From JAGQLF01 sp964437465 (GTDB lineage: Bacteria; Patescibacteriota; Dojkabacteria; J137), in NCBI GenBank assembly GCA_964437465.1, contig CAYTGI010000002.1, positions 1-64,000 of the forward strand: a stretch of DNA of 64,000 nt, read 5' to 3'. Position 1 is the first letter of the stretch; every line of letters starts with the position of its first letter. A program made the position numbers and the translations under genes. Shown here piece by piece: positions 8,544 to 17,722 of this stretch. Below the pieces are notes generated by a model. The model saw only the letters and a program-made list of their open reading frames with translations. It was not told where the DNA came from and searched no databases.

Positions 8544-9233
8544 GTGGTAAAATTATGTGTGGAATATTGGAATTTAACTTTACAAAAAAAAGCGAATTAC
8601 ATAGGAAAACTTTTAGCTGAAGATTACCCAGTTGTATATACCCCTCTTAATCATAAAAATGAGTTTGAGCTTTTAATAGCCACTATACTCTCCCCTCAGA
8701 CTAAAGATGAAACTACAAACATTGTTACTAAAGAACTGTTTGAAAAATATCCAACTGCTGAAAAGCTTTCTAAAGCAGATCCTGAAGAAATAAAACAAAT
8801 AATAAGATTAGTTAACTATCATAAAACTAAGGCCCAGAGGATAATTAATGCTTCTCAAATGTTATTGGATGAATTTAATGGTGAAGTGCCCAGAAAAATG
8901 CAAGATTTAATAAAATTGCCTGGGGTTGGTCGAAAGGTAGCTAATGTAGTAATTAATGAGTGGTTTGTTAAAAAGGGACTTGCTGATCCAGATGGATTTG
9001 TTATCGATACGCATGTATTAAGAGTTTCAAAAAAATTAGGTTTAACCAAAAATACATCCCCTGACAAAGTTGAAAAGGATTTAATGCAACTTTTTCCAAA
9101 AGAAGACTGGGATAAAGTGAGTCTAAGAATGATTTTTCATGGTCGAGAGTGGTCTCAGGCAAAAAATCCTAAATTTCTTGAACATCCGAGACAGGAATGG
9201 AGGGAGATTTATGAGAAACTAAGTACAAATTAA
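8544..9233 (+). CDS. nth: Endonuclease III-like base-excision DNA glycosylase without iron-sulfur ligands
   Basis: A HhH-GPD glycosylase of 229 residues that removes oxidised pyrimidines and cleaves the strand. FELLIATILSPQTKDETTN is the N-terminal signature, LPGVGRKVANVV near residue 124 is the helix-hairpin-helix with the catalytic Lys, and FVIDTHVLRVSKKLGL holds the catalytic Asp. The end, where family members carry the four cysteines of a 4Fe-4S cluster (HGRxxCxAxxPxCxxCP), here reads HGREWSQAKNPKFLEHPR with no Cys. Cluster-free relatives are known. The start is a GTG at 8544 or 8559; no Shine-Dalgarno sequence decides between them. Confidence 0.9.
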   Translation: MVKLCVEYWNLTLQKKANYIGKLLAEDYPVVYTPLNHKNEFELLIATILSPQTKDETTNIVTKELFEKYPTAEKLSKADPEEIKQIIRLVNYHKTKAQRIINASQMLLDEFNGEVPRKMQDLIKLPGVGRKVANVVINEWFVKKGLADPDGFVIDTHVLRVSKKLGLTKNTSPDKVEKDLMQLFPKEDWDKVSLRMIFHGREWSQAKNPKFLEHPRQEWREIYEKLSTN

Positions 9234-9305
9234 AAATTACAAAGTCAAAAATAAAATTAAAATATTAAATCTTAATCTTCAAATTCTAAACAAATTACTA
9301 GCTGG

Positions 9306-9311
9306 TATAAT
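9306..9311 (+). promoter_or_regulatory. -10 box just before def
   Basis: A perfect TATAAT ends six bases before the ATG at 9317. Transcription would start at or next to the ATG, giving a leaderless message. No good -35 hexamer is seen. Confidence 0.5.
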
Positions 9312-9316
9312 GATCT

Positions 9317-9841
9317 ATGATAAGAGAAATTGCACAAATAGGAAATCCTATTCTTAGAAAAACTGTTCCTGAGATTACTGATGATTCAGTTTTAGAAAAA
9401 TTAAAAAAAGACTTAACGGATACACTTGCTGACCAGTCAAGAGGTGTAGCAATTGCTGCCCCTCAAATTTTTGAGAAGTACAGAGCATTTTTAATTAATA
9501 TTCAACCAACCGACACTAGAAAAGATGCAGATTCTTTTGGACCAGTAGTTATGATTAATCCAGTTATAGAAAAAGAGTTTGGCGACGAAAAGGCCATGTT
9601 TGAAGGTTGTTTAAGTATTGCAAAAGCAGATCTTTTTGGAGAGGTTAAAAGAAAATCTCAAGTTAAAATTAAGTACTTTGATCTTAAAGGTAGAGAGTTT
9701 AATGAAGAATATGGTGGTTTTATCGCAAGAGTAATTCAACATGAATACGATCATCTCAATGGCATTTTATTTACAGATAAAGTAAACCCTAAAACCTTAA
9801 TGTCTGGAGATGAATATAGTAAATTTCAAAACAGAAAGTAA
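9317..9841 (+). CDS. def: Peptide deformylase
   Basis: Removes the formyl group from nascent proteins; a metal enzyme of the cytoplasm. All three motifs are seen: motif 1 GVAIAAPQI near residue 48 (the usual third Gly is Ala), motif 2 EGCLSIA near residue 96 with the metal-binding Cys, and motif 3 QHEYDHLNGILF near residue 142 with the two metal-binding His and the catalytic Glu. The length of 174 residues is normal. The ATG lies just after a TATAAT box. The AT-rich gap before the next gene holds a short repeat that recurs at 16676. Confidence 0.95.
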   Translation: MIREIAQIGNPILRKTVPEITDDSVLEKLKKDLTDTLADQSRGVAIAAPQIFEKYRAFLINIQPTDTRKDADSFGPVVMINPVIEKEFGDEKAMFEGCLSIAKADLFGEVKRKSQVKIKYFDLKGREFNEEYGGFIARVIQHEYDHLNGILFTDKVNPKTLMSGDEYSKFQNRK

Positions 9842-9858
9842 AATTCTAATATTAAAAT

Positions 9859-9881
9859 CCTAAACAAATTATAAGTCTCAA
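9859..9881. repeat. Dispersed short repeat, copy A
   Basis: The 23-base sequence here matches 16676-16698 at 21 positions; both differences are T/C changes. A shorter related piece (TCTAAACAAATTACTAG) lies at about 9285-9301. All copies are intergenic, upstream of plus-strand genes. Confidence 0.5.
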
Positions 9882-9929
9882 AAACCAATTCAGTAAACAT
9901 CTAAAACTAATTACCTAATGACTATTTGC

Positions 9930-9935
9930 TATAAT
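9930..9935 (+). promoter_or_regulatory. -10 box just before the uvrB N-terminal half
   Basis: TATAAT ends five bases before the ATG at 9941, again implying a leaderless or nearly leaderless message. No convincing -35 is seen. Confidence 0.45.
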
Positions 9936-9940
9936 TATTC

Positions 9941-11182
9941 ATGTCTACATTTAACCTACACTCACTTTATAGTCCGTCTGGAGATCAACCAAAAGCAATA
10001 GAATATATTACTAAAGGCTTAGAAGCTGGAATTAAACATCAAACAATTGTTGGTGCAACTGGAACAGGAAAAACATTTACAATGGCTAATATTATCCAAA
10101 ACCTTGGAAGGCCAACGATTATCCTCTCTCATAATAAAACTTTAGCTGCTCAACTTTTTGCTGAGATGCAACAGTTTTTTCCAAGTAATGCTGTTTCCTA
10201 TTTTGTAAGTTACTACGATTATTACCAACCTGAAGCTTATGTTCCTCAGAGAGATCTATATATTGAAAAGGATTCGGACATAAATGAGACAATCGAGAGA
10301 TATAGAAATACTGCAACACAAAATCTATTATCACAAAGAGATGTCATTATTGTCTCTACAGTGAGTTGTATATACGGACTTGGTAACCCTAGTGAGTATA
10401 TGGACTTGAGTTTAGAACTTAAAGTTGGAGACAAGGTAAATAGAGATAAGTTGTTTGCTAAGCTAAATGACCTTCAGTACGAACGAAGGCAAAATGATTT
10501 TGCTATCGGAACTTTTAGAGTAAGGGGAGAGGTTATTGATATTAATCTTTTTACTGCGGATGATAGGGCTGTCCGATTAGAATTCTTTGGAGATGATTTA
10601 GAGTCAATTAAAATGATTAATCCCATTAGTGGAGAGTTTATTGATAAAGTAAATGAAGTCTTAATATTCCCTGCTAAGCACTATGCAACTTCACAAGAAA
10701 AATTGAATGATGCACTAGTTCATATAGAGAACGATCTTGAGCAAGAGGTTGAAGGATTTAAAGAAGTTGGTAAGTTACTTGAAGCTGAAAGATTAAAACA
10801 AAGGGTTAACTATGATATGGAGATGATTAGAGAAACTGGTTTTACTAAGGGAATTGAAAATTATTCTAGATATATCGATAAAAGAGCTCCGGGCACTGCA
10901 GGTGCTTGCTTGTTAGATTATTTCCCAGATGATTACTTAATGTTTATTGATGAATCACATATCACTGTTCCGCAAATTGGTGGAATGTATGAGGGAGATA
11001 GGTCTAGAAAAATGAATCTGGTTGATTATGGGTTTAGAATGAAATCAGCGCTTGATAATCGTCCACTTAAGTATGAAGAATTTAGTAACCGTTTAAACCA
11101 AGTTGTTTACGTTAGTGCCACTCCAAAAGAGTATGAGATTAATTTGAGCAAGGAATCTACAAAGATCGCTAGAAATAGTTAA
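9941..11182 (+). CDS. uvrB: UvrB, amino-terminal half only (helicase lobe 1 and damage-binding domains)
   Basis: UvrB is the damage-verifying helicase-like protein of nucleotide excision repair, normally about 660-680 residues. This frame gives only the first 413. It has the Walker A loop GATGTGKTFTMA near residue 38, the beta-hairpin region YYDYYQPEAYVPQRDLYIEK near 88, the DESH box (FIDESHITVPQ) near 336 and motif III YVSATPKEYE near 390. It then leaves the family at INLSKESTKIARNS and stops, just where an intact protein reads into QIIRPTG. A strong terminator follows three bases later. The missing half is at 56535-57440 on the same strand. The lobe 1 residues visible here look intact. Confidence 0.93.
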   Translation: MSTFNLHSLYSPSGDQPKAIEYITKGLEAGIKHQTIVGATGTGKTFTMANIIQNLGRPTIILSHNKTLAAQLFAEMQQFFPSNAVSYFVSYYDYYQPEAYVPQRDLYIEKDSDINETIERYRNTATQNLLSQRDVIIVSTVSCIYGLGNPSEYMDLSLELKVGDKVNRDKLFAKLNDLQYERRQNDFAIGTFRVRGEVIDINLFTADDRAVRLEFFGDDLESIKMINPISGEFIDKVNEVLIFPAKHYATSQEKLNDALVHIENDLEQEVEGFKEVGKLLEAERLKQRVNYDMEMIRETGFTKGIENYSRYIDKRAPGTAGACLLDYFPDDYLMFIDESHITVPQIGGMYEGDRSRKMNLVDYGFRMKSALDNRPLKYEEFSNRLNQVVYVSATPKEYEINLSKESTKIARNS

Positions 11183-11185
11183 AGA

Positions 11186-11211
11186 AAAGCTGCCTAATTA
11201 AAGGCAGCTTT
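11186..11211. terminator. Bidirectional terminator after the uvrB N-terminal half
   Basis: AAAGCTGCC (11186-11194) pairs perfectly with GGCAGCTTT (11203-11211). It sits between two convergent genes, the uvrB half ending at 11182 and the macroglobulin-like gene ending at 11216. Confidence 0.85.
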
Positions 11212-11215
11212 AAAT

Positions 11216-14200
11216 TCACTTTGTTACAGTTACTGTTTGTCCTTCTGAAATATCCCAAATATTTGGATTGTTAGAAGAGTATGAGTTAACAGTACCTAAA
11301 CTATAAGTTCCTGCAGTTCTTCCTCGAACAATGTGAATGAATTCTTGATTTGAATTCAAAGTATAACTTGATGCATTCTTAAAGATGATTTCTCCATCAA
11401 GAATTGTAAAGTTACCTTTTGGTGAATTATACATAGGTCTGTTTAGACTTCTCTCTTTATAGACTACATTTGTTAGTAACATTTCCCCACCATTGCTTGA
11501 AATTGTTATTTCATTTCTTCCACTTCCAATATCAGTTAAAACAACACTGTGTACTCCACTTCCAGATGGACTTAAAATACTTTGCCCATTTAACTTAACA
11601 TCCCAGCTTGACGGACTTGAGTTATTTTCTCCTAACTCTATAAATCCTTTTTCGATCCATGGTTTAATTGGAAATAGTTGTTGGTGAGAGCTAAGTTCTA
11701 AATGATTATTCATAATCCATAGTGAAAGATCTTTAGACTCTTCAAGCTTTCCAGCTCTAGCTAGTCCGTATAAAGCTAAATTTGATGGATCAATTGCATT
11801 CTCACCACTAAATAGGGACTGACCATCAAAATAACCTGTTTCATTCAACTCTTTCATCTCTGATATTAGACTTTGTGCAAGTACGTTGCTTTCAGTGGTT
11901 CTATTTAAGTTTTCAGCAGTAACTAACAGTGCAGATGTACCTAGGGGACTCATTGAGCTTCTTGTAGCATAAATACTATTGAATTCATTTGCTGAATCTT
12001 CTCCACTGAATTCAGTTTCGTACATAAGAACTAATGCTTTTTCATCTGCTGTTCTTGAGTTTTTCTTCAACCAATTTAAAGCAGCATCAGAAACACCTGA
12101 GTATTTATCATAACCAAGACTTACTCCATGACTAAGTGCTGCATATCCTTGAAGTGTTCCATCTGGATCAGCGTTGTATGAGCTATTGTAAGTTCTTGGA
12201 TAGAACCCTCCATCAGATGTTCTTCTTAAATTTTTTACAAAGTTATCCAATCTTTCTTCAATATTATCTTCATACTGATTAATGGTTGTGCTTCCTCCAT
12301 TAATATATTCACGATTATCAGAATATATATGATGAGCTAAAGCTAATGAAACTGGATCACTATTTTCAATTCTACTTGTTGGTGCAATTGAAAACTCAGT
12401 TAATAAGTTTGGTATTGAATCGACAACTTTTACGATAAGCTCTTGATCCCCTACATTGCTATTATTGAACGTAAATGCACCATCGCCAATACTATTATAA
12501 TTCTGGAAATTATAATAAGTTTTTTGAAGAATATTTACATCCTTTTGTATCCCATCGTAATCACTTCCACCTTCAGTCTCAATTGTAATTTTTCCTGTCT
12601 CTCCTCCATTTAAAGCTCTTACCTTCCAGCTTGTCTCAGAATTTCCATTAACATCAATATTCATAGGTACTGATGAGTTAGAATCTACTAACTCGAAATC
12701 ATCTGAAAGATTAATATTTAAATTAATGTTTTGAGCTTGATCAGTTGAGTTAAATACTTTAGCGTAGATCTCCATTGTGTCCCCTTCAACAATCTGTTCA
12801 GGTATGAATGTCTGGACTTTTAAGTCAGTTGCAGTTTGTATGTATTCTGTTCCCTCACCAACTTTAGTATCGCTAGTAACAGCCCATGCCGCAATTCCCC
12901 ACTTTGTCAAATTATCAGGTAACTCAACTGTGAAAGTAGCTTCACCATTAGAATTAGTAATAATTTCAGGATTCCAATAAGCAGTATTCGCTAGATCGAA
13001 TCTAGGTTCCCCACCTCCAGCACCCATACCTCCTTGGAAATAGTCATAATTTACTAATTGAAGAGAGAAACTATCCCTCATTCCTATATGATTTTCGTTA
13101 TAGAAGCTTCCTAAAAGTGATTCATCTTGCCAATAATATCTATCTCTTTGAAGATCTAGAACAGCTTTATCTACAATTGCTACGGCAATGTTACTTGGTG
13201 CAGGATTCCCCATATTAGTTGTTCTAATACGGAATGTTGCAACCTCTCCTGGACTATAGGTCTCTTTATCAGGAGTTATTAAAACATTAAGTTCTTTTGA
13301 TTCAATACTGACATGAATCTCTTTTTCACTATGGAAGTACTTATTATTAGAAAACAGACTAATTTCCAAAGTTGCAGTAGGTACATACTCTTCTTTAATT
13401 TCAAAAGAAATTTCAGATTTGTATGAATCTAAAGGAATAATTCTATTTTCTTGAACAAAATTTCTGTTTATTGTCATCCATAGATCTCCAGAGAAGCCTG
13501 GATGATAAACTGTTGCTACGGCAGTATCTCCAACACTATACTCATCTTTATCAAAGTCTACAGCAATTGTGTTGTAGTCTTTGTAATAAAGCTGAGAAGA
13601 ATCATTTTGGCTGAATATCCAAATATACGTTTCATCTATCACCACATCATTATAAGAATGTGTATCTGTAATAATTTTGTATAAGCCATTATCCTCAAGA
13701 TTAAGCTGTGTTTCATTTTTCCCAAAATTGTCAGTTGTAAATTCCTCTTTCAATATCTCTTGTAGGTTTTCCTGATAGTAACTTCCAAAGTTCACTTTAT
13801 TAACACTGTATGATCCAGTGAGGTTAGAAACAGGTTCACAATTCGTATCGTAGACTTCAAGATTTAAGAAAGAGTCCTGACCTACTTCAACATAGCTTGA
13901 ATCCATATATGTTGAAAGATAGTATTGTGTTGGGTGAAAAAGTCTTTCAGCAGACCCTACAGCTCTTGAACCATATTGGTCCCCAAGTATTGCAGTTACC
14001 CCAACTTCACCAACTTGATTCACAACTGTATCATCAACTTTGAAAGTTACTTCAGCATATCCGTTGTTATCAAGTTGAATTTCTCTGAAATCACTAAAGT
14101 TAAGTCTTCTTGATCTATCTCTTGTATATCCATAACTTCGTGCTATCTCTTCACAAACTCCATACTCTTGAGCTCCATAGTACCAAATTGGATTTGTAGA

Positions 14201-15991
14201 AGTTGATACTTTAATCTTCTGATTTCTAACCACAGTTCCATCGTATTGGATCGCAGTTATTTTCGCAGTAAGCTCATCTCCGTTATAGTAGACATCTTTA
14301 TCCAATTCTACAGTTATCTCATATTGAGGTTTCTCAAAATCTACAATATTTATAGCTTTACCTGTTATAGCATATTCTAGATCTGGATCGTATACATTCA
14401 ATGAGACATAGTTTCTGTCAAAATCATTTGGAATAGTGTATTCTCCGTGAGTTGTTCCATATACATCTAATTGATGGTTTCCAATGTTAATCTCTTTAGA
14501 TTCACCATCGTAATAAATTCCTTTTACATCAATATTTTTCTGTCTAATCTGCCATTTATCATTTTCATTATATCTTCCAATTACTTTGTAGTAGATAGTC
14601 TCTCCAGGTTTATATAGATCTCTATCTGTAACAACATAGTATTTGTAGTCTGAGGCATTTAATCCTCCCCGTGCCCACCAGTAGTGTTCACTAAATATGT
14701 ATTCTTGATCTAATCTATCTACACTGAAAATACCTAAGTCGTAGAAGCTTACATTGTCAATCGCTAGCTCTCCGTTATATTCAGAAACTAAAACATCAAG
14801 ATTATAAGAGATATCATCAGTAAAACTTGCTTGTCCATTCGCATCAGTAATAAATTCACCTGTTTTTTCTAAACCTGCATTCTCTCTAAAGATGTATCCA
14901 TCTATTTTTACACCTGGTAAAACCTTAGAGTCTCTAAGTGATTGCGCAGTTACGAAATGATCTTTTTGAAGTGTTCTAGATTGGAATCCATAGCTGTTAA
15001 TTAAGACAAAGTTTCTTTTAATAACTTTGCCAAATGCTTGAACTTCAAGATAGTAAATTCCACTTTCTTCAATAGGAAGATCAGTCTTTATACTCCAGTT
15101 ATAGTCTGCAGGAATTACATCAACATTAGTAGTGTGGATCTCTTCAGCAAGGTCATAGTTTATATCAAAATCATAATTTGCGTACTCAATGTTTCCATAG
15201 TCAGACCGACTTGCTAAATCTGAAAACTCTTCTAAAGCTCTATACGCTTCTGAGTTTTGGGTTTTATATAGTTTAATATCTACATTTTCTGGTCTTTCGG
15301 ATATTCCAATTCGATCATTGAGAGAATCATACATAAACAAGTTATATGTATGCTTTTCGTTAAATGCACTGTCTGACCAGAACATTGTACTCCACTGAAC
15401 TTCATTTGAATGATCAGATTGTGTCAGGAAATAGTAGACATAGTCTTCGTCTAAAGTTAGTCCAGGTCCATAATCTCCTGCAAGAATTGTTACTTTGTAT
15501 TGGATGTTTGGCTCAAAAGCTTCTATTGGATTTACTAAAACTTTTCTAGGATTTTCTAAATCAACTTCAACAGTAAATTCTGCATCAGGTTCAAGGTCTA
15601 TATTTCTTTGAAGTAATTCCAAATTCATTTCCTCTCTTGCGAATATGATCTCTAAAGGTTCATTAACTGGATGAGGTGGACTGTTTAAATTAGGGAATGT
15701 GCTTTCTATTGCAAACTTTCCTTCTTGTTTAAAAGTTTCAGGTCCATTGAAAATTAAAGCACTCATTCCTCCGATAAGTACAGCTAGGAATACAAGTCCA
15801 GATATTCCAAAAGCAATTTTATGTCGCATAAATGCTACTTTGATTGGAAGTAAGAATCCGAAAAGCTTATTTGACTTCTCTTCTCCACTTTCCATTAATA
15901 TTTGTTTTTTCATAAGTTGTAGGTCACCAGAAGATAAATTAAAATCTTTATCCTCTTTTATGTTTTTTATTTCTTTAATTAATTTACTCAT
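11216..15991 (-). CDS. Giant membrane-anchored alpha-2-macroglobulin-like protein with a cytoplasmic tail
   Basis: 1591 residues. The first 57 are charged and cytoplasmic, followed by one membrane segment (about 58-81). The outside begins with a Big_5-like Ig domain (about 100-190). Around residue 450 DRDLYKPGETIYYKVIG is an MG2 macroglobulin domain. More MG domains follow, with repeated Y-x-x-G-[DE] phrases such as KDEYSVGDTAVATVYHP. The A2M domain is near 1000 (NSNGEATFTVELPDN, KWGIAAWAVTSDTK), then a helical toroid-like domain at about 1220-1430. The thioester Cys-Gln pair of classical A2M is absent: the expected spot reads SIAPTSRIENSDPVSLALA. Its ATG overlaps the stop of the upstream sigma factor (ATGA), so it may act as anti-sigma and surface sensor. 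Confidence 0.85.
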   Translation of the reverse strand: MSKLIKEIKNIKEDKDFNLSSGDLQLMKKQILMESGEEKSNKLFGFLLPIKVAFMRHKIAFGISGLVFLAVLIGGMSALIFNGPETFKQEGKFAIESTFPNLNSPPHPVNEPLEIIFAREEMNLELLQRNIDLEPDAEFTVEVDLENPRKVLVNPIEAFEPNIQYKVTILAGDYGPGLTLDEDYVYYFLTQSDHSNEVQWSTMFWSDSAFNEKHTYNLFMYDSLNDRIGISERPENVDIKLYKTQNSEAYRALEEFSDLASRSDYGNIEYANYDFDINYDLAEEIHTTNVDVIPADYNWSIKTDLPIEESGIYYLEVQAFGKVIKRNFVLINSYGFQSRTLQKDHFVTAQSLRDSKVLPGVKIDGYIFRENAGLEKTGEFITDANGQASFTDDISYNLDVLVSEYNGELAIDNVSFYDLGIFSVDRLDQEYIFSEHYWWARGGLNASDYKYYVVTDRDLYKPGETIYYKVIGRYNENDKWQIRQKNIDVKGIYYDGESKEINIGNHQLDVYGTTHGEYTIPNDFDRNYVSLNVYDPDLEYAITGKAINIVDFEKPQYEITVELDKDVYYNGDELTAKITAIQYDGTVVRNQKIKVSTSTNPIWYYGAQEYGVCEEIARSYGYTRDRSRRLNFSDFREIQLDNNGYAEVTFKVDDTVVNQVGEVGVTAILGDQYGSRAVGSAERLFHPTQYYLSTYMDSSYVEVGQDSFLNLEVYDTNCEPVSNLTGSYSVNKVNFGSYYQENLQEILKEEFTTDNFGKNETQLNLEDNGLYKIITDTHSYNDVVIDETYIWIFSQNDSSQLYYKDYNTIAVDFDKDEYSVGDTAVATVYHPGFSGDLWMTINRNFVQENRIIPLDSYKSEISFEIKEEYVPTATLEISLFSNNKYFHSEKEIHVSIESKELNVLITPDKETYSPGEVATFRIRTTNMGNPAPSNIAVAIVDKAVLDLQRDRYYWQDESLLGSFYNENHIGMRDSFSLQLVNYDYFQGGMGAGGGEPRFDLANTAYWNPEIITNSNGEATFTVELPDNLTKWGIAAWAVTSDTKVGEGTEYIQTATDLKVQTFIPEQIVEGDTMEIYAKVFNSTDQAQNINLNINLSDDFELVDSNSSVPMNIDVNGNSETSWKVRALNGGETGKITIETEGGSDYDGIQKDVNILQKTYYNFQNYNSIGDGAFTFNNSNVGDQELIVKVVDSIPNLLTEFSIAPTSRIENSDPVSLALAHHIYSDNREYINGGSTTINQYEDNIEERLDNFVKNLRRTSDGGFYPRTYNSSYNADPDGTLQGYAALSHGVSLGYDKYSGVSDAALNWLKKNSRTADEKALVLMYETEFSGEDSANEFNSIYATRSSMSPLGTSALLVTAENLNRTTESNVLAQSLISEMKELNETGYFDGQSLFSGENAIDPSNLALYGLARAGKLEESKDLSLWIMNNHLELSSHQQLFPIKPWIEKGFIELGENNSSPSSWDVKLNGQSILSPSGSGVHSVVLTDIGSGRNEITISSNGGEMLLTNVVYKERSLNRPMYNSPKGNFTILDGEIIFKNASSYTLNSNQEFIHIVRGRTAGTYSLGTVNSYSSNNPNIWDISEGQTVTVTK

Positions 15992-16493
15992 TTCTGTTCA
16001 GTCGTTAATAACGATTGTAAAGTTTGGACACCTCTATAAAAACGTTTCTTGACAGCATCTTCTTTCATGTCGACAATATCGCATATCTCTATAAATGTCA
16101 TTTCTTCCCAGATTTTCAATACTATTATTTCAGAAGTGTTTGGATCTAGTTCGTTTAGCTTGTCTTCAATTAGGTTGATATTTTCTTGTTTGATAACTAA
16201 CTCTTCTAGATCATCATCATTAGTAATAGTATCCTCTGATTCAGGAATTAAAGGAATATGATCATTCTTTTTTTTGTTTTAATGACCAGATCATAAATCT
16301 GATTTCTGCAAACTCGATAAAGCCATGCTCTAGGGTTATCAACATCCGCAGGATCCATTTGAAGATATTTAACAAACGCCTCAGAAACAATGTCCTGTGC
16401 ACTCTCTTTGTTTCTAATCTTAAACATGCAAAATCGGAATAAGTCATTTGCATATTCCTCATAGATCATGTCGAAATCGTTCTTTTTGGCCAT
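15988..16493 (-). CDS. ECF-type RNA polymerase sigma factor, needs a -1 frameshift at an A8 run
   Basis: Region 2 is read from the ATG at 16493: DMIYEEYANDLFRFCMFKI, ESAQDIVSEAFVKYL and PRAWLYRVCRNQIYDLV. The frame then meets eight A (16268-16275) and would end at 16248 as KTKKRMIIFL. A -1 shift on that run (heptamer A AAA AAA) continues into a full region 4: ELDPNTSEIIVLKIWEEMTF, EICDIVDMKEDAVKKRFYRG, ending TTEQK, for 168 residues in all. Its TGA overlaps the macroglobulin gene's ATG, which argues that the shifted frame is really used. The shift may be programmed, may come from polymerase slippage, or may be a sequencing error. Confidence 0.8.
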
Positions 16494-16675
16494 ATGTTTA
16501 CTTTATACACAATTTGCTTTTAAAGTTGTCATTACTTTAGAAGACTAATTTAATTTGAAATAGTGACAAAAATTCTTAATATTCATTTCTATATGCATTA
16601 TTACAAAAAAATAATTTGAATGTAACATAATCAGAAGACAAAAGACTTCAAAATTACAATCCAAAAATTCTAAAA

Positions 16676-16698
16676 CCTAAACAAACTACAAGTCTCAA
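16676..16698. repeat. Dispersed short repeat, copy B
   Basis: Matches 9859-9881 at 21 of 23 positions. It lies in the 277-base gap between the sigma factor and the DUF368 gene, which otherwise holds only AT-rich sequence and no gene that I can see. Confidence 0.5.
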
Positions 16699-16770
16699 TT
16701 AAACAAACTTTATAACTTTCAAACTTCTTTATTGATGGATATTTTACTTTACCTAAACTATAATTCCCTT

Positions 16771-17649
16771 ATGAAAAGTTTTATAACTTTAATTCAAGGA
16801 ATGGTTATGGGAATGGCTGAGGTTATTCCAGGTGTATCTGGATCAACTTTTGCTTTAGCTATGGGAATATACGAGAAGTTCATAGATTTCCTATACTCAG
16901 TTTCTAATGTTGTTAAAGAATTCCTCAAACTTTTAGTTAGAAAAACAAAGTATAAAAATGTAAATGAAGCATTTCGTAAGCTAGATTTAAGATTTGGGTT
17001 TCTATTAGTAATTGGAATGCTTATATCTATTGCTTTATTCTCTAACATATTGAGTTTTTTATTAGATGAATATACTCAGCTTGTATACGCATTTTTCTTT
17101 GGACTTGTTATAGGTTCAACTCTTATTCCTTATGAAAAGATTGAATCTAAAAATTTCAATAGCTTCTTAATAATATTCATTGCTTCAGTATTAACTTTTA
17201 TAGTTTTAGGAATTAGGGGAGCTCAAATAGAAGATCCGAGCTTACTCTACTTGTTTGGTGGTGGGATTATTGGAATATCTGGATTATTACTTCCTGGAGT
17301 GAGTGGATCGTTTATCCTATTAATTCTAGGTATATATGAATATGTAATTGATATTGTAAAAGAGATGGTTAGATTTAACATTACATCGGATCATCTTATT
17401 GATCTTTTAGTATTTATTCTAGGATTGGTAACTGGCTTTACATTATTCGTACGTTTGTTAAAGTATTTTTTTGAGAATTATAAAAATATCTTGTTAGCGA
17501 TAATAACAGGCGTCTTAATAGGTTCTCTTCGAGTAATTAATCCTTTTAATCCATTCATAGAAAACACTTCTAGTGAAGTAATAGTTCTACTATTAATTTT
17601 TATAGGCCTTCTACTCGTTCAAGGCTTGAATAAATTTTCAAATAAATAG
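16771..17649 (+). CDS. DUF368 family membrane protein (candidate undecaprenyl-phosphate translocase)
   Basis: The DUF368 signature appears twice: GMAEVIPGVSGSTFALAMG near the start and GISGLLLPGVSGSFILLILG near residue 175, the inverted-repeat plan of the family. Eight or more hydrophobic segments span the 292 residues. DUF368 proteins have been shown in other bacteria to return undecaprenyl phosphate across the membrane for cell-wall building. That role would fit the mraY gene elsewhere in the window, but it is inferred. The frame extends 13 codons upstream to 16732; the ATG at 16771 (MKSFITLIQGMVMGMAEV) is preferred because family members start like this. Confidence 0.88.
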   Translation: MKSFITLIQGMVMGMAEVIPGVSGSTFALAMGIYEKFIDFLYSVSNVVKEFLKLLVRKTKYKNVNEAFRKLDLRFGFLLVIGMLISIALFSNILSFLLDEYTQLVYAFFFGLVIGSTLIPYEKIESKNFNSFLIIFIASVLTFIVLGIRGAQIEDPSLLYLFGGGIIGISGLLLPGVSGSFILLILGIYEYVIDIVKEMVRFNITSDHLIDLLVFILGLVTGFTLFVRLLKYFFENYKNILLAIITGVLIGSLRVINPFNPFIENTSSEVIVLLLIFIGLLLVQGLNKFSNK

Positions 17650-17722
17650 CTAATAAATTCACAAAAACATTATTAACTATTTATGCAGGTCTCATAAATT
17701 TATAAATTGTTGCCATAATATG

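Noticed and set aside
11183..11250. A frameshift at the end of the first uvrB half that would restore the rest of the gene
   Set aside because: Shifting frame gives a few plausible residues (EIVKEKLPN) and then a stop inside the terminator. The rest of UvrB is simply not there; the next gene is on the other strand.
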